Below, piece by piece: positions 1-8,409 of a DNA stretch of 64,000 bases. The notes under the pieces were generated by a model, which was given only the letters and a program-made list of their open reading frames with translations, ran no database searches and was not told where the DNA came from. This DNA comes from an uncultured Dokdonia sp. (GTDB taxonomy: Bacteria; Bacteroidota; Bacteroidia; Flavobacteriales; Flavobacteriaceae). Position numbers and translations under genes: made by a program. The number at the start of each line of letters is the position of its first letter. The stretch's first letter is position 1. The stretch is from positions 496,001 through 560,000 of the forward strand of contig CANNDF010000002.1 of assembly GCA_947503305.1 (NCBI GenBank), given 5' to 3'.

Positions 1-1123
1 CTAAATCAAAAGAAAATGATAATTGAGTACCAATGATCTCATTAAATTTAGGTAGTGCTAGTAGTACGAGAATCATAGCAATAACAAAAGACATTAATGA
101 CATTAAAATAGATTCTCCATAGTATTGTAGAATTAATAATCTTCTTGAAATCCCCGTCGCTTTTTTAACACCAATTTCTTTTAATCTTCTAAATGCATTT
201 GCGGTTGATAAATTGGTGAAGTTGATACAGGCTAAAATGAGAATGAATAAAGCAATCATAGAAAATAACTTAACATATCTAATTCTTCCACCCGAGGGCT
301 TCCCATTTTCGTACGTTCCATAGAGATATGTCTCCGAATATTTTTGTGCAAATAAGGTATGATCTAAACCTTTTATCTTGGTTTTTAAAAAACCTTTAAT
401 CTTATTATTTAATTGATCAATAGTGACACCAGGTTGCATTACCATATGTGCTTGAACACCACCATTATTCCATTTTTTAAGATTAGGACGACCTTCTAAA
501 AAACGATCAAAATTTAATAAGAAATCGTAGGCAACAGAGTTATTGGTAGATTCTTTGAAAACCCCAGATATTGTATAAATACCATCAAAATATTCATTGT
601 TGAAAGCAATGGTTTTTCCAATGATATTATCTTTAGTTTGAAATAAGGCAAATGCCATTTTTTCTGATATAACAATTGATTCTTTTTTGTCAAGTGCATA
701 CTCTTTATTTCCTTGTATAAAATCAGAATCAAAAACATTAAAGAATCCATCACCTACAAATTGGGGTTTTGCTCTCACTTTTTTATCATCTCTAGACAGT
801 ATGCCATTGTAAAAAGAGCGAGGTACTATAACAGGAACGCCATATGCTATTTCTGGAATCTCTTCCCCTAGGGCCATCGTCAAAGGACCAGGGGTTATAT
901 TTTCAGTAGCGATAGAAGAGCCTGCATCATAATTGACAAAAACTTGCACATGACGATCACTATCTTTCTGAGAAAAATGATCTTTGTTGGTCTCATTAAG
1001 TACCCATAGCGCTATCAATAATACACAGGCCAATCCTGATGATAGACCTATGATATTAATAAGAAAAGTAGTCTTGTATTTCTTTGCATTTCTAAAGAAT
1101 AAAAGGAGATTATGTTTGATCAT
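1..1123 (-). CDS. ABC transporter permease, MacB/FtsX type (C-terminus cut by window edge)
   Basis: Partial gene. It starts at the ATG at 1123 and the frame stays open to the left edge, so about 374 N-terminal residues are visible. There is a membrane segment near residues 18-40, a long extracytoplasmic core, and further membrane segments near 284-303 and 341-360. These last two flank RLKEIGVKKATG, a motif typical of FtsX/MacB-type permeases. Such proteins couple ATP hydrolysis by a partner ATPase to extrusion across the envelope. It begins 24 bases after the stop of a second, complete permease and is the last visible gene of the efflux operon. The family is clear; the substrate is unknown. 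Confidence 0.88.
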   Translation of the reverse strand, partial: MIKHNLLLFFRNAKKYKTTFLINIIGLSSGLACVLLIALWVLNETNKDHFSQKDSDRHVQVFVNYDAGSSIATENITPGPLTMALGEEIPEIAYGVPVIVPRSFYNGILSRDDKKVRAKPQFVGDGFFNVFDSDFIQGNKEYALDKKESIVISEKMAFALFQTKDNIIGKTIAFNNEYFDGIYTISGVFKESTNNSVAYDFLLNFDRFLEGRPNLKKWNNGGVQAHMVMQPGVTIDQLNNKIKGFLKTKIKGLDHTLFAQKYSETYLYGTYENGKPSGGRIRYVKLFSMIALFILILACINFTNLSTANAFRRLKEIGVKKATGISRRLLILQYYGESILMSLMSFVIAMILVLLALPKFNEIIGTQLSFSFDL

Positions 1124-1147
1124 TGCTAGATATTTTAATTGATGAAT

Positions 1148-3463
1148 TTACTCTACTCGTAATGCCTCTATGGGATTAGTAATTGCAATTTTCCAACTTT
1201 GCCAACTTACAGTCATTGTTGCTATGAATAGGGTAATCCCTCCTCCAAAGGCAAAGACCCACCAGCTTAACTCAGTTTGATAGGCAAAGCCTTCTAACCA
1301 TTGTCTCATTGAGAAGTAAGCAATGGGTATAGCGATAATAAATGCAAATATGATAAGTCTTAAAAATTCTTTGTTTAAGTAGAGTATATCTCTGGATAGT
1401 GAAGAACCATGTACCTTCCGAATACCAATTTCTTTTTTGCGTTGGTGCATATAAAAAGAGGCCATTCCTAAGATTCCGAGTGCAGATATAATTAATGATA
1501 ACAAGGTAAAGTATCCTATGATTTTTGCTGTTTTTTCTTCTTTTACATACCACTCATGGATACTTTCATCCACAAACCCATAGGTATATGGCGTCTCAGC
1601 GATAAGAGATTCGTAGGCTGTTTTAATCTGAGGAATTGCATCTATACTGGCAGTGCCTTGAAGTTTTATAAATATTTGATACGGTTGTAGTCCTTTCCAT
1701 GATGGTCTTATAAATGCAGGACCTATTGATTTACTTAATTCATTAAAATTAAAGTCATTTACAACTCCTAAAATTTTAAATTGCCCATCCTCAAGAGGAA
1801 GTAGTGAAGGAAACGAAGTAAATCCTAATACGTTTGCTCCTGTTTCATTTATATAAACACCTGTCTGATCCCATGCAACATTATTTTTTTGAGTACTGAT
1901 ATCAAATACATCTAGAAAATGTTCATCTACTCTAAATTCTTGAAAACTCATTGGTTCATTATTCCTATAAAATGATATATTACTACCACCATCCAGAGGG
2001 CTGTCTGTAACAATTGACACATTTTTTACACCAGGAATTTGAGCAATAGCATTTCTAATAGTAGACTTTTGCGAAGTATTTCCTACGTAATCTAGCCATA
2101 GGATATGTTCTTTTTCAAAACCTAAGTCATGGTTTCTTAGAAACATAGTTTGTTTTGCTACAAATACAGTGCAAATGATCAATGCTATAGTGACGGTATA
2201 TTGAAAGGTGATTAAGGTTTTTGCAAAAGCGCCTTTTGTTTTCTTCTGAAAGGTGCCACGTACCATTTCGATAGGCTTGAAGTTGGTCATGAATATTGCT
2301 GGTAGTAATCCAGAAATAAGCCCCACTAATGAGAATATGCCTGTCAACCCTATGATATTTACCCATGTAAAATGCGTATTTAAGTGTAATTTGGTTTCTA
2401 GAAGGCTATTAAAAACGGGCTCAGTAAGCTTAGCTAAAAACAATGCTATACAAAGCGCGATAAGACACAAAAAGATAGATTCTAAAGAGAAGATAATAAG
2501 TAGCCTTTTTTTGGTACTGCCTAACAATTTTTTGACAGCGATTTCTTTGGCTCTAAAACTAGTTTGTGCAATCGTCAAGTTGATATAGTTGATTACAGCA
2601 AGGACTAAAATGAGTAATACAATAAGAGACAATACGATGAGGAGCGACTTACTATTTGTTTTTGAAGCATGACTGTCATTTGAGCTAAAATAGAGATCTT
2701 TAAGAGGGGTGAATAATAAGTCATTTGCATAACCTTCTGTATATAAATCGAATTCTTTTTTAAATTTCTCTAAGATTTGAGGAGCTTTAGCAGGAAGGTT
2801 TGCCCCTTCTTTTTCCATAAAATAGATAGAGAAAGAACCAAATCCCATGTTTGACATAAGATCACCTGCATTCCATAATTCCCCAGTTATTTTCACATTT
2901 ATAAGTGCATCTATTTTTTGAAAATGAGTATCTTCAGGAAGATCTTTCATGACGCCAGTAACTATAAAGTTATGGCCATCATCTATGGTTAATTTTTTAC
3001 CAAGCGCAGTATCATTATTAAAAAGTTGAGTGGCCAACTTCTTAGAGATTACTATTCCATTTTTTGTTTGTAATGCCTCCGTTTTAGTTCCTTCTACTAG
3101 CGGGAATGAAAACATATTTAAAAAGCCCTGGTCTACACCTATGTAGTCAAACTGAAATTTTTGATCTAATGTATTAGAAATGATTCCGTCATCACTTATA
3201 ATACGAGTATATTCTTCTATTTCTGGATGTTCGTTTTTTAATTGTACGGCAATAGGAGCTGGAAAATCTGCTGCAGAGTTCTCAGTTTCTAGCCTAAAAA
3301 TGCGTTCTTTTTTTTCATGAAAATCATCTACTGCAAGCTCTTGATCTACATATACAGTTAGTAGTACCACAAAAAGCAAGGCAATGGCAAACCCAAATAC
3401 AGTAATTGCTGTAAAAAGCTTGTTTTTGCGCAGGTGTCTTAAAAATAGTCTGAGATGATACAT
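1148..3463 (-). CDS. ABC transporter permease, MacB/FtsX type
   Basis: The 771-residue protein has an N-terminal membrane helix (about 17-38), a MacB-like extracytoplasmic core, a membrane block near 275-420 and C-terminal helices after about 660. Two RxKEIxxxK-type motifs (RAKEIAVKKLLG and RKKEIGIRKVHG) follow the start of each membrane block. The two halves therefore look like repeated FtsX domains, the arrangement common in Bacteroidota efflux permeases. It lies 18 bases after the ATPase gene and 24 bases before a second permease, so one ATPase probably serves two permeases. Its role in export of a drug, peptide or lipid is inferred from family and context; no substrate can be named. Confidence 0.92.
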   Translation of the reverse strand: MYHLRLFLRHLRKNKLFTAITVFGFAIALLFVVLLTVYVDQELAVDDFHEKKERIFRLETENSAADFPAPIAVQLKNEHPEIEEYTRIISDDGIISNTLDQKFQFDYIGVDQGFLNMFSFPLVEGTKTEALQTKNGIVISKKLATQLFNNDTALGKKLTIDDGHNFIVTGVMKDLPEDTHFQKIDALINVKITGELWNAGDLMSNMGFGSFSIYFMEKEGANLPAKAPQILEKFKKEFDLYTEGYANDLLFTPLKDLYFSSNDSHASKTNSKSLLIVLSLIVLLILVLAVINYINLTIAQTSFRAKEIAVKKLLGSTKKRLLIIFSLESIFLCLIALCIALFLAKLTEPVFNSLLETKLHLNTHFTWVNIIGLTGIFSLVGLISGLLPAIFMTNFKPIEMVRGTFQKKTKGAFAKTLITFQYTVTIALIICTVFVAKQTMFLRNHDLGFEKEHILWLDYVGNTSQKSTIRNAIAQIPGVKNVSIVTDSPLDGGSNISFYRNNEPMSFQEFRVDEHFLDVFDISTQKNNVAWDQTGVYINETGANVLGFTSFPSLLPLEDGQFKILGVVNDFNFNELSKSIGPAFIRPSWKGLQPYQIFIKLQGTASIDAIPQIKTAYESLIAETPYTYGFVDESIHEWYVKEEKTAKIIGYFTLLSLIISALGILGMASFYMHQRKKEIGIRKVHGSSLSRDILYLNKEFLRLIIFAFIIAIPIAYFSMRQWLEGFAYQTELSWWVFAFGGGITLFIATMTVSWQSWKIAITNPIEALRVE

Positions 3464-3481
3464 GATATAAGGAATTACGTA

Positions 3482-4177
3482 TTAAATATTTTCTGTTATG
3501 GCTTTATTGATAGTTTCTGTAACGACCTGCCCGTCAAATAGATTTACAATTCTATGAGCAAAATTTGCATCATGATCAGAGTGTGTAACCATAATAATCG
3601 TAGCACCTTCTTGACTAAGTTCAGTAAGTAAATTCATCACTTCGGCACCGTTTTTTGAATCCAGATTTCCCGTAGGCTCATCTGCAAGAATCAACTTTGG
3701 GTTTGTTACTACCGCTCTTGCAATAGCAACACGTTGCTGTTGTCCTCCTGATAACTGTTGTGGAAAATGTTTGGCACGATGTCCAATTTTCATACGCTCT
3801 AGTACTTTCATTACCCGTTCTTTACGCTCCTGTTTAGGAACTTTAAGAAACAGTAATGGGAGTTCTACATTTTCGAATACTGTAAGGGTATCTATGAGGT
3901 TAAAATTTTGGAATACAAATCCTAGATTCCCTTTACGTATCTGTGTACGTTGACTCTCATTAAGTTCGGCAACTTGATGTCCTGCAAAGATGTATGAACC
4001 TGAAGTAGGTCTATCTAGTAAACCTAGAATATTGAGTAATGTAGATTTTCCACAACCAGAAGGCCCCATTATAGCTACAAATTCATTTTCTTTAATATGT
4101 AGATTTACTTTATTAAGAGCTAGCGTTTCTACTTCTTCTGTTTTGAAGCTTCGTTTTAAGTCTTTAATATGTATCAT
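3482..4177 (-). CDS. ABC transporter ATP-binding protein, LolD/MacB type
   Basis: This 231-residue nucleotide-binding subunit energises the neighbouring permeases from the cytoplasmic side. Visible motifs are Walker A GPSGCGKST (38-46), the Q-loop in VFQNFNL (about 88-94), the ABC signature LSGGQQQR (142-149), Walker B LILADEPTG (162-170) and the switch histidine in VTHSD (about 198). The insert pattern and the NLDS after Walker B match the LolD/MacB subfamily rather than importers. It lies 52 bases after the adaptor gene and 18 bases before the first permease, consistent with one transcript. Length is normal for the family. Confidence 0.95.
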   Translation of the reverse strand: MIHIKDLKRSFKTEEVETLALNKVNLHIKENEFVAIMGPSGCGKSTLLNILGLLDRPTSGSYIFAGHQVAELNESQRTQIRKGNLGFVFQNFNLIDTLTVFENVELPLLFLKVPKQERKERVMKVLERMKIGHRAKHFPQQLSGGQQQRVAIARAVVTNPKLILADEPTGNLDSKNGAEVMNLLTELSQEGATIIMVTHSDHDANFAHRIVNLFDGQVVTETINKAITENI

Positions 4178-4229
4178 ATTCTGTTTTTTATAAGGATTGA
4201 TTATTTAGTAGGATGTGACAGCAATAGCG

Positions 4230-5480
4230 TTATTTTAAAATTATTTTTTCTGCAGTTCCAAAAGCATCATAACCCGATGTGATAATTTGTTCTTGCGCTT
4301 GAAGCCCCTCAAGGACTTCATAGTATTGAGAATTTACTTTACCTATTTGTATGGAACGTTTGATGGCTGTTTTTCCGTCTGGATCTACTACAAATACATA
4401 TTGTCCTCCACTGCTTTGATAAAAACCACCTCTGGGAATTAATAATGCATCATTAGACTCTCCTAATTGTAGTTTGATTGTATAGGTTTGCCCTGTTCTG
4501 ATAGTAGCAGGTTTTTTATCTGTAAATACCAGATCTACCTTAAATTTTCCATTACGAACTTCGGGGTATACTTTACGTAGTCGTAATGGATATTTAGTAT
4601 TGTTACGTTCTAATATAGCTGTAAGATCTCTTTGTACACGATCTATATAATGTTCATCTATTGTAGCTTCTATTTTGAAATCTGTCAATACATTGATCTG
4701 CCCGATACGTTCTCCTTCATTTATATTTTGTCCAATTTCTGCGTCTAAAAACCCTAACTGTCCATCTTGTGGTGCGCGTACATTTAAGTGATCAATACGT
4801 TCATAAACCATAGATAGGGTTTTACGCATCCTTGAAAGGTCGGCATCTAGTTCTTTTAGAGTAGTAGTTCGTAATCTTGTGTCGTTTTCGGTTTGTAGTT
4901 GTACGATGTCATTTTGCTTTCGCGAAAGCTCATAGGCTTCCTTTGCCTTCAGGTATTCCTCTTTGGCGATAAGTTCTTCATTATACAAAGCTTCATTCTG
5001 TTCATAGGCGCGTTTACTTTGAACCAAGTCAAACTCCGATTGGGCTAAATCTTTTTGCCCATCTACTTGACGAGCATCAAAATTTATTTTAGTAGTTCTT
5101 AAATCATTTTGTTTAAGAGCAAGATTGTTTTCGCTAGCTAGAATACGTTCATAAAGCCCCTGATTTTCTAAGCGCAAGATGATGTCTCCTTTTTTTACAG
5201 TAGCACCTTCTTCTATGAATTTTTCGACAACACGACCTCCTTCATAGGCATCCATATATATAGTTGCAATAGGGGCTACTGCACCATTAATTGTTATATA
5301 ATCATCAAACTTTCCTTGGGTAACTTGCGATATAGTAACTCGTTTTTTCTCTGTACGAAAAGTAGATGTTGATACTCCATATGCAAGTTTCCAGGATATA
5401 AATAGTAAGGCAAGAATGCCTAGTGTATATCCTATATGCTTGGGTTTTATACCTTTCTTTTTTTCTAATTGTATGTCCAT
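4230..5480 (-). CDS. Efflux periplasmic adaptor (HlyD/MacA family membrane fusion protein)
   Basis: This 416-residue adaptor links an inner-membrane ABC exporter to a TolC-type outer-membrane channel. It has one N-terminal membrane anchor (about 17-34), a lipoyl-like half domain, a helical hairpin with heptad character (about 105-210), the second lipoyl half (near RAPQDGQLGF) and a C-terminal beta-barrel and membrane-proximal region. It starts 2 bases after the tolC-like stop and precedes the ATPase, so translation is probably coupled. A copy of the dispersed palindrome lies inside the hairpin and is read as LSRK. The family is certain and the MacA-like role is inferred from the operon. Confidence 0.93.
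   Translation of the reverse strand: MDIQLEKKKGIKPKHIGYTLGILALLFISWKLAYGVSTSTFRTEKKRVTISQVTQGKFDDYITINGAVAPIATIYMDAYEGGRVVEKFIEEGATVKKGDIILRLENQGLYERILASENNLALKQNDLRTTKINFDARQVDGQKDLAQSEFDLVQSKRAYEQNEALYNEELIAKEEYLKAKEAYELSRKQNDIVQLQTENDTRLRTTTLKELDADLSRMRKTLSMVYERIDHLNVRAPQDGQLGFLDAEIGQNINEGERIGQINVLTDFKIEATIDEHYIDRVQRDLTAILERNNTKYPLRLRKVYPEVRNGKFKVDLVFTDKKPATIRTGQTYTIKLQLGESNDALLIPRGGFYQSSGGQYVFVVDPDGKTAIKRSIQIGKVNSQYYEVLEGLQAQEQIITSGYDAFGTAEKIILK
4916..4929. repeat. Dispersed palindrome GCTTTCGCGAAAGC, copy 1 (inside adaptor gene)
   Basis: Exact 14-bp copy of the palindrome that recurs across the window. In the adaptor gene it is read on the minus strand as Leu-Ser-Arg-Lys within the helical hairpin. 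The symmetry does not extend beyond the core here. Confidence 0.9.
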
Positions 5481-5482
5481 TT

Positions 5483-6835
5483 TTAATGTATGTTGTCTAT
5501 GTTAAATACAGGGAGTCCTTTATAAAAATCAAGTGTTTTTTCTTGTAATTTAAGCTTTAACTTCGCTTGTATGTTTTCATTTTGAGCGGTTGCATATAAG
5601 TTTTTTGTTGTAAAAAGGTCTAGCGCATTAATAAGCCCTTTATCATACCGTTTTTGTGCTATTTCAAAAGAAAGCTTTCGCGAAAGCGTACGTTGCTTCG
5701 TTTGCTCATATGTAGCGATACTTGCTACATATTCCTGAGCAAGTTGCTGAATAACATTATTAAGTTCTTGTTTGCGAATATTCAGGTCATTACTCGCTCG
5801 CTGTAATGCTATTTTTTGTTGTTTAATCTCCGAACGATTACGCCATCTAGAAAAAATAGGAATATTTAATGAAGCACCTATAAATTGAGATGCATTATCC
5901 TTAATTTGAGTTTTAAAAGGAATGACTTCTCCAGACGCATCTATATTAGTCTCAAAATAACCAGTACCATACCCTCCAGATAGCGATAGAGTAGGATATA
6001 AATTACCCCTTGAAATTGCTACATTTTTTGAAGCCGATTTTTCTCGATACTCACTAGAAAGAATTGTTGGTATAAATGTGAGTGCGTTTTTATAAATAGT
6101 AGTTGCGTCTACATCCTTTGATATTATTTCTTCTTCTTTATCTAGAATAGGTTGTATTGTAATATCTGTTTGATTTTGAAGATTCATTTCTTGTAGCAGA
6201 AGTAGCTTTGCTGTTTTTAGACTATTGATACTTTGTGTTACAATAAGTCTGTCAGACACTAGAACCGATTCTGCTTCGTATAAATCTGCCCCTGCTTTGA
6301 TCCCCAGCTCTATTTGACGCTTTACAAGCTTATAATTACTTAGGGAGATATCTTCTTGAGATTGTGATATGGTGACCAATTCTTGAAAAAAGAGCACATC
6401 ATAATAAGCTTGCATAATTCTGAATGCCAGAAGGTATTTTTCTTGGAGGGTTTCTTGATGTAATGCTTTAGATATAAAACGATTTGCTTTTATGGTATTA
6501 AGTCTTTGAAACCCCTGAAAAATAGTAATAGATGCATCTATAGAGTAATTATTTGAAAAGAAATCAGTCTGAATAATCGCATTATTATTAGGATCTATAG
6601 AGCGCCCGTATTGTATGTTATAGTTGGAATTTCCAGAAATAGTAGGAAGTAACTCTCGTATAGATTGACGGTAAGTTTCTTTCCCGGATAACTCACTGTA
6701 ATTCAAATTTTTAATAGTGAGATTATTTGCAAGTGCATGTTCAATACATTCATCTAGATTCCATATAGATTGAGAAATACCAATTGTTGTATAAAGGCAT
6801 ACAATACATATTAGGATATATGATATTCTGTTCAT
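5483..6835 (-). CDS. TolC-family outer-membrane efflux protein
   Basis: The 450-residue outer-membrane channel subunit of the tripartite exporter has a signal peptide (about 1-23, ending near GISQS). Two outer-membrane efflux protein repeats follow, rich in long amphipathic helices. The first begins with WNLDECIEHALANN, the usual start of TolC homologues. It is the first gene of the minus-strand efflux operon. The next gene starts 2 bases after its stop. A sigma-54-type promoter match ends about 25 bases before its start codon. A copy of the dispersed palindrome in the C-terminal third is read as LSRK. Confidence 0.93.
   Translation of the reverse strand: MNRISYILICIVCLYTTIGISQSIWNLDECIEHALANNLTIKNLNYSELSGKETYRQSIRELLPTISGNSNYNIQYGRSIDPNNNAIIQTDFFSNNYSIDASITIFQGFQRLNTIKANRFISKALHQETLQEKYLLAFRIMQAYYDVLFFQELVTISQSQEDISLSNYKLVKRQIELGIKAGADLYEAESVLVSDRLIVTQSINSLKTAKLLLLQEMNLQNQTDITIQPILDKEEEIISKDVDATTIYKNALTFIPTILSSEYREKSASKNVAISRGNLYPTLSLSGGYGTGYFETNIDASGEVIPFKTQIKDNASQFIGASLNIPIFSRWRNRSEIKQQKIALQRASNDLNIRKQELNNVIQQLAQEYVASIATYEQTKQRTLSRKLSFEIAQKRYDKGLINALDLFTTKNLYATAQNENIQAKLKLKLQEKTLDFYKGLPVFNIDNIH
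5674..5687. repeat. Dispersed palindrome, copy 2 (inside tolC-like gene)
   Basis: Exact copy of GCTTTCGCGAAAGC, read on the minus strand as Leu-Ser-Arg-Lys in the TolC-like protein. It lies only about 760 bases from copy 1, the closest pair in the window. Confidence 0.9.
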
Positions 6836-6859
6836 TAGTTTCAGTTATGTCAAAAACAA

Positions 6860-6876
6860 AGCGAATGCAATGCCAA
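6860..6876 (-). promoter_or_regulatory. Candidate sigma-54 (-24/-12) promoter of the efflux operon
   Basis: On the minus strand the sequence reads TTGGCATTGCATTCGCT. Against the sigma-54 consensus (TGGCAC, N5, TTGC) the -24 part TGGCA is exact. The -12 part is TCGC, which keeps the essential GC at the right distance (11 bases from the second G of GG). Transcription would start near 6850, about 14 bases before the tolC-like ATG. The divergent neighbour encodes a sigma-54 activator, which supports the call. Confidence 0.6.
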
Positions 6877-6954
6877 GATTTTAAATAATTGACATTCAAA
6901 GGTTTAATTTTTGTTTTTAAGTAAATGAGAGGAAGAGAAGTCAAATTATTATAC

Positions 6955-6983
6955 AATTAGTGTAAAATAATTTTACACTAATT
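6955..6983. promoter_or_regulatory. 29-bp inverted repeat, candidate activator-binding site
   Basis: The half-sites AATTAGTGTAAAA and TTTTACACTAATT are perfect 13-base complements separated by TAA. The repeat lies in the intergenic region between the efflux operon and the divergent NtrC-type regulator. Its centre is about 120 bases upstream of the predicted sigma-54 start site, the usual place for an upstream activating sequence. It is also about 50-80 bases before the regulator gene, so it could serve autoregulation. Dimer binding is inferred from symmetry. Confidence 0.65.
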
Positions 6984-7035
6984 TTGGCGCTCTTTTTATA
7001 TGAAGTAGTTTTAGAGTAAAAATTTATAATATAGG

Positions 7036-8409
7036 ATGGCCGAAGGATCTATTTTAATCATAGATGATAATAAAAGTGTATTAAGCGCGCTAGAAATTCT
7101 ATTGCAGTTTGAATACGAAAAAGTAAATTCTATAGGAAACCCTAATCAAATTCCTTCATACCCAGACTTAGAGACTGTAGATGTAGTGTTGCTAGATATG
7201 AATTTTTCTGCGGGAGTAAATACAGGTAACGAAGGATTGTACTGGCTTAGAGAGATTAAGAAACGATCTCCAAATACAGCTGTTATTATGATGACTGCTT
7301 ATGGGGATGTGCCTCTTGCTGTAAGCGCTCTTAAGGAAGGTGCCTCAGACTTTATATTAAAACCTTGGAATAACGATAAACTTCTGATTACATTAAAAAC
7401 GGTGATTGATCTTAGAAAATCTAGAGCCGAGGTAGATCAGCTTAAGAAAAAAGAAAAACAATTAAAACAGGTTTTTAATCAAAAACAGCAATACATTATA
7501 GGGAATTCCAAAATATTACATCGAGTTTTGGATCTCACAGCAAAGGTTGCCAAGGCAGATGTCAATGTTTTAATTACTGGAGAAAATGGTACCGGGAAAG
7601 AGTTGATAGCAAAAGAATTACATGCAAAATCAAATCGATCTAATGAGGTTTTTATTAGTGTAGATATGGGCGCTATATCAGAAAGTTTGTTTGAAAGTGA
7701 ACTTTTTGGCCATCTTAAAGGAGCATTTACAGATGCACGGGAAGATCGGGTAGGGAAGTTTGAAGCTGCAGATGGAGGTACTTTATTTCTAGATGAAATA
7801 GGGAATTTATCACTCGCAATGCAGGCAAAATTACTATCGGCTATTCAAAATAGAACCATAGTACGTGTTGGGTCTAATACTCCAGTTTCTATAAACATAA
7901 GATTGATATGTGCTACTAATGAAAATCTAGAACAGATGGTAGCAAATGGAGCGTTTAGAGAAGATTTATTATATCGCATCAATACAATTAATATACAAGT
8001 TCCTCCATTAAGAGATCGTGATAAAGATGTATTGACTCTTGCCGAGTTCTTTTTAAAACGATTTGCACATAAATATGGAAAACCAAAACTGTCAATTCAC
8101 CCTAGTGCACAGCAAAAACTATTAAATTATTCATGGCCAGGAAATATACGAGAACTGCAACATACCATAGAGCGTGCAGTTATTCTTAGTGATAGTACGT
8201 CACTTATGACAACTGACTTTTTATTAAAAACAACCACAAAAGAAGTACTTGACACCAATACTGCTACACTGGAAGAAATGGAACATATTCTAATAGTAAA
8301 CGCATTATCACAACAGAATGGCAATTATACAGCTGCAGCTGAGCAGCTTGGTATTACAAGGCAAACACTCTATAATAAGCTTAAAAAAATGAACCTCAAT
8401 GATAAGTAA
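7036..8409 (+). CDS. Sigma-54-dependent response regulator (NtrC family)
   Basis: This 457-residue transcription activator has three domains. The first is a receiver (about 5-125) with phospho-acceptor Asp54 in VLLDMNF, Thr87 and Lys109. The second is an AAA+ sigma-54 interaction domain (about 145-375) with Walker A GENGTGKE and the surface loop GAFTDA in place of the usual GAFTGA. The third is a Fis-type helix-turn-helix at the C-terminus (NYTAAAEQLGITRQTLYNKL). It is divergent from the efflux operon and overlaps the next gene, a histidine kinase, by 11 bases. It is inferred to activate the efflux operon after phosphorylation. The GAFTDA variant is, to my knowledge, common in Bacteroidota. 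Confidence 0.95.
   Translation: MAEGSILIIDDNKSVLSALEILLQFEYEKVNSIGNPNQIPSYPDLETVDVVLLDMNFSAGVNTGNEGLYWLREIKKRSPNTAVIMMTAYGDVPLAVSALKEGASDFILKPWNNDKLLITLKTVIDLRKSRAEVDQLKKKEKQLKQVFNQKQQYIIGNSKILHRVLDLTAKVAKADVNVLITGENGTGKELIAKELHAKSNRSNEVFISVDMGAISESLFESELFGHLKGAFTDAREDRVGKFEAADGGTLFLDEIGNLSLAMQAKLLSAIQNRTIVRVGSNTPVSINIRLICATNENLEQMVANGAFREDLLYRINTINIQVPPLRDRDKDVLTLAEFFLKRFAHKYGKPKLSIHPSAQQKLLNYSWPGNIRELQHTIERAVILSDSTSLMTTDFLLKTTTKEVLDTNTATLEEMEHILIVNALSQQNGNYTAAAEQLGITRQTLYNKLKKMNLNDK

Noticed and set aside
6984-7000. Possible sigma-54 promoter for the NtrC-type regulator on the plus strand (TTGGCGC...)
   Set aside because: The -24 half matches, but the position of the essential -12 GC is AT.
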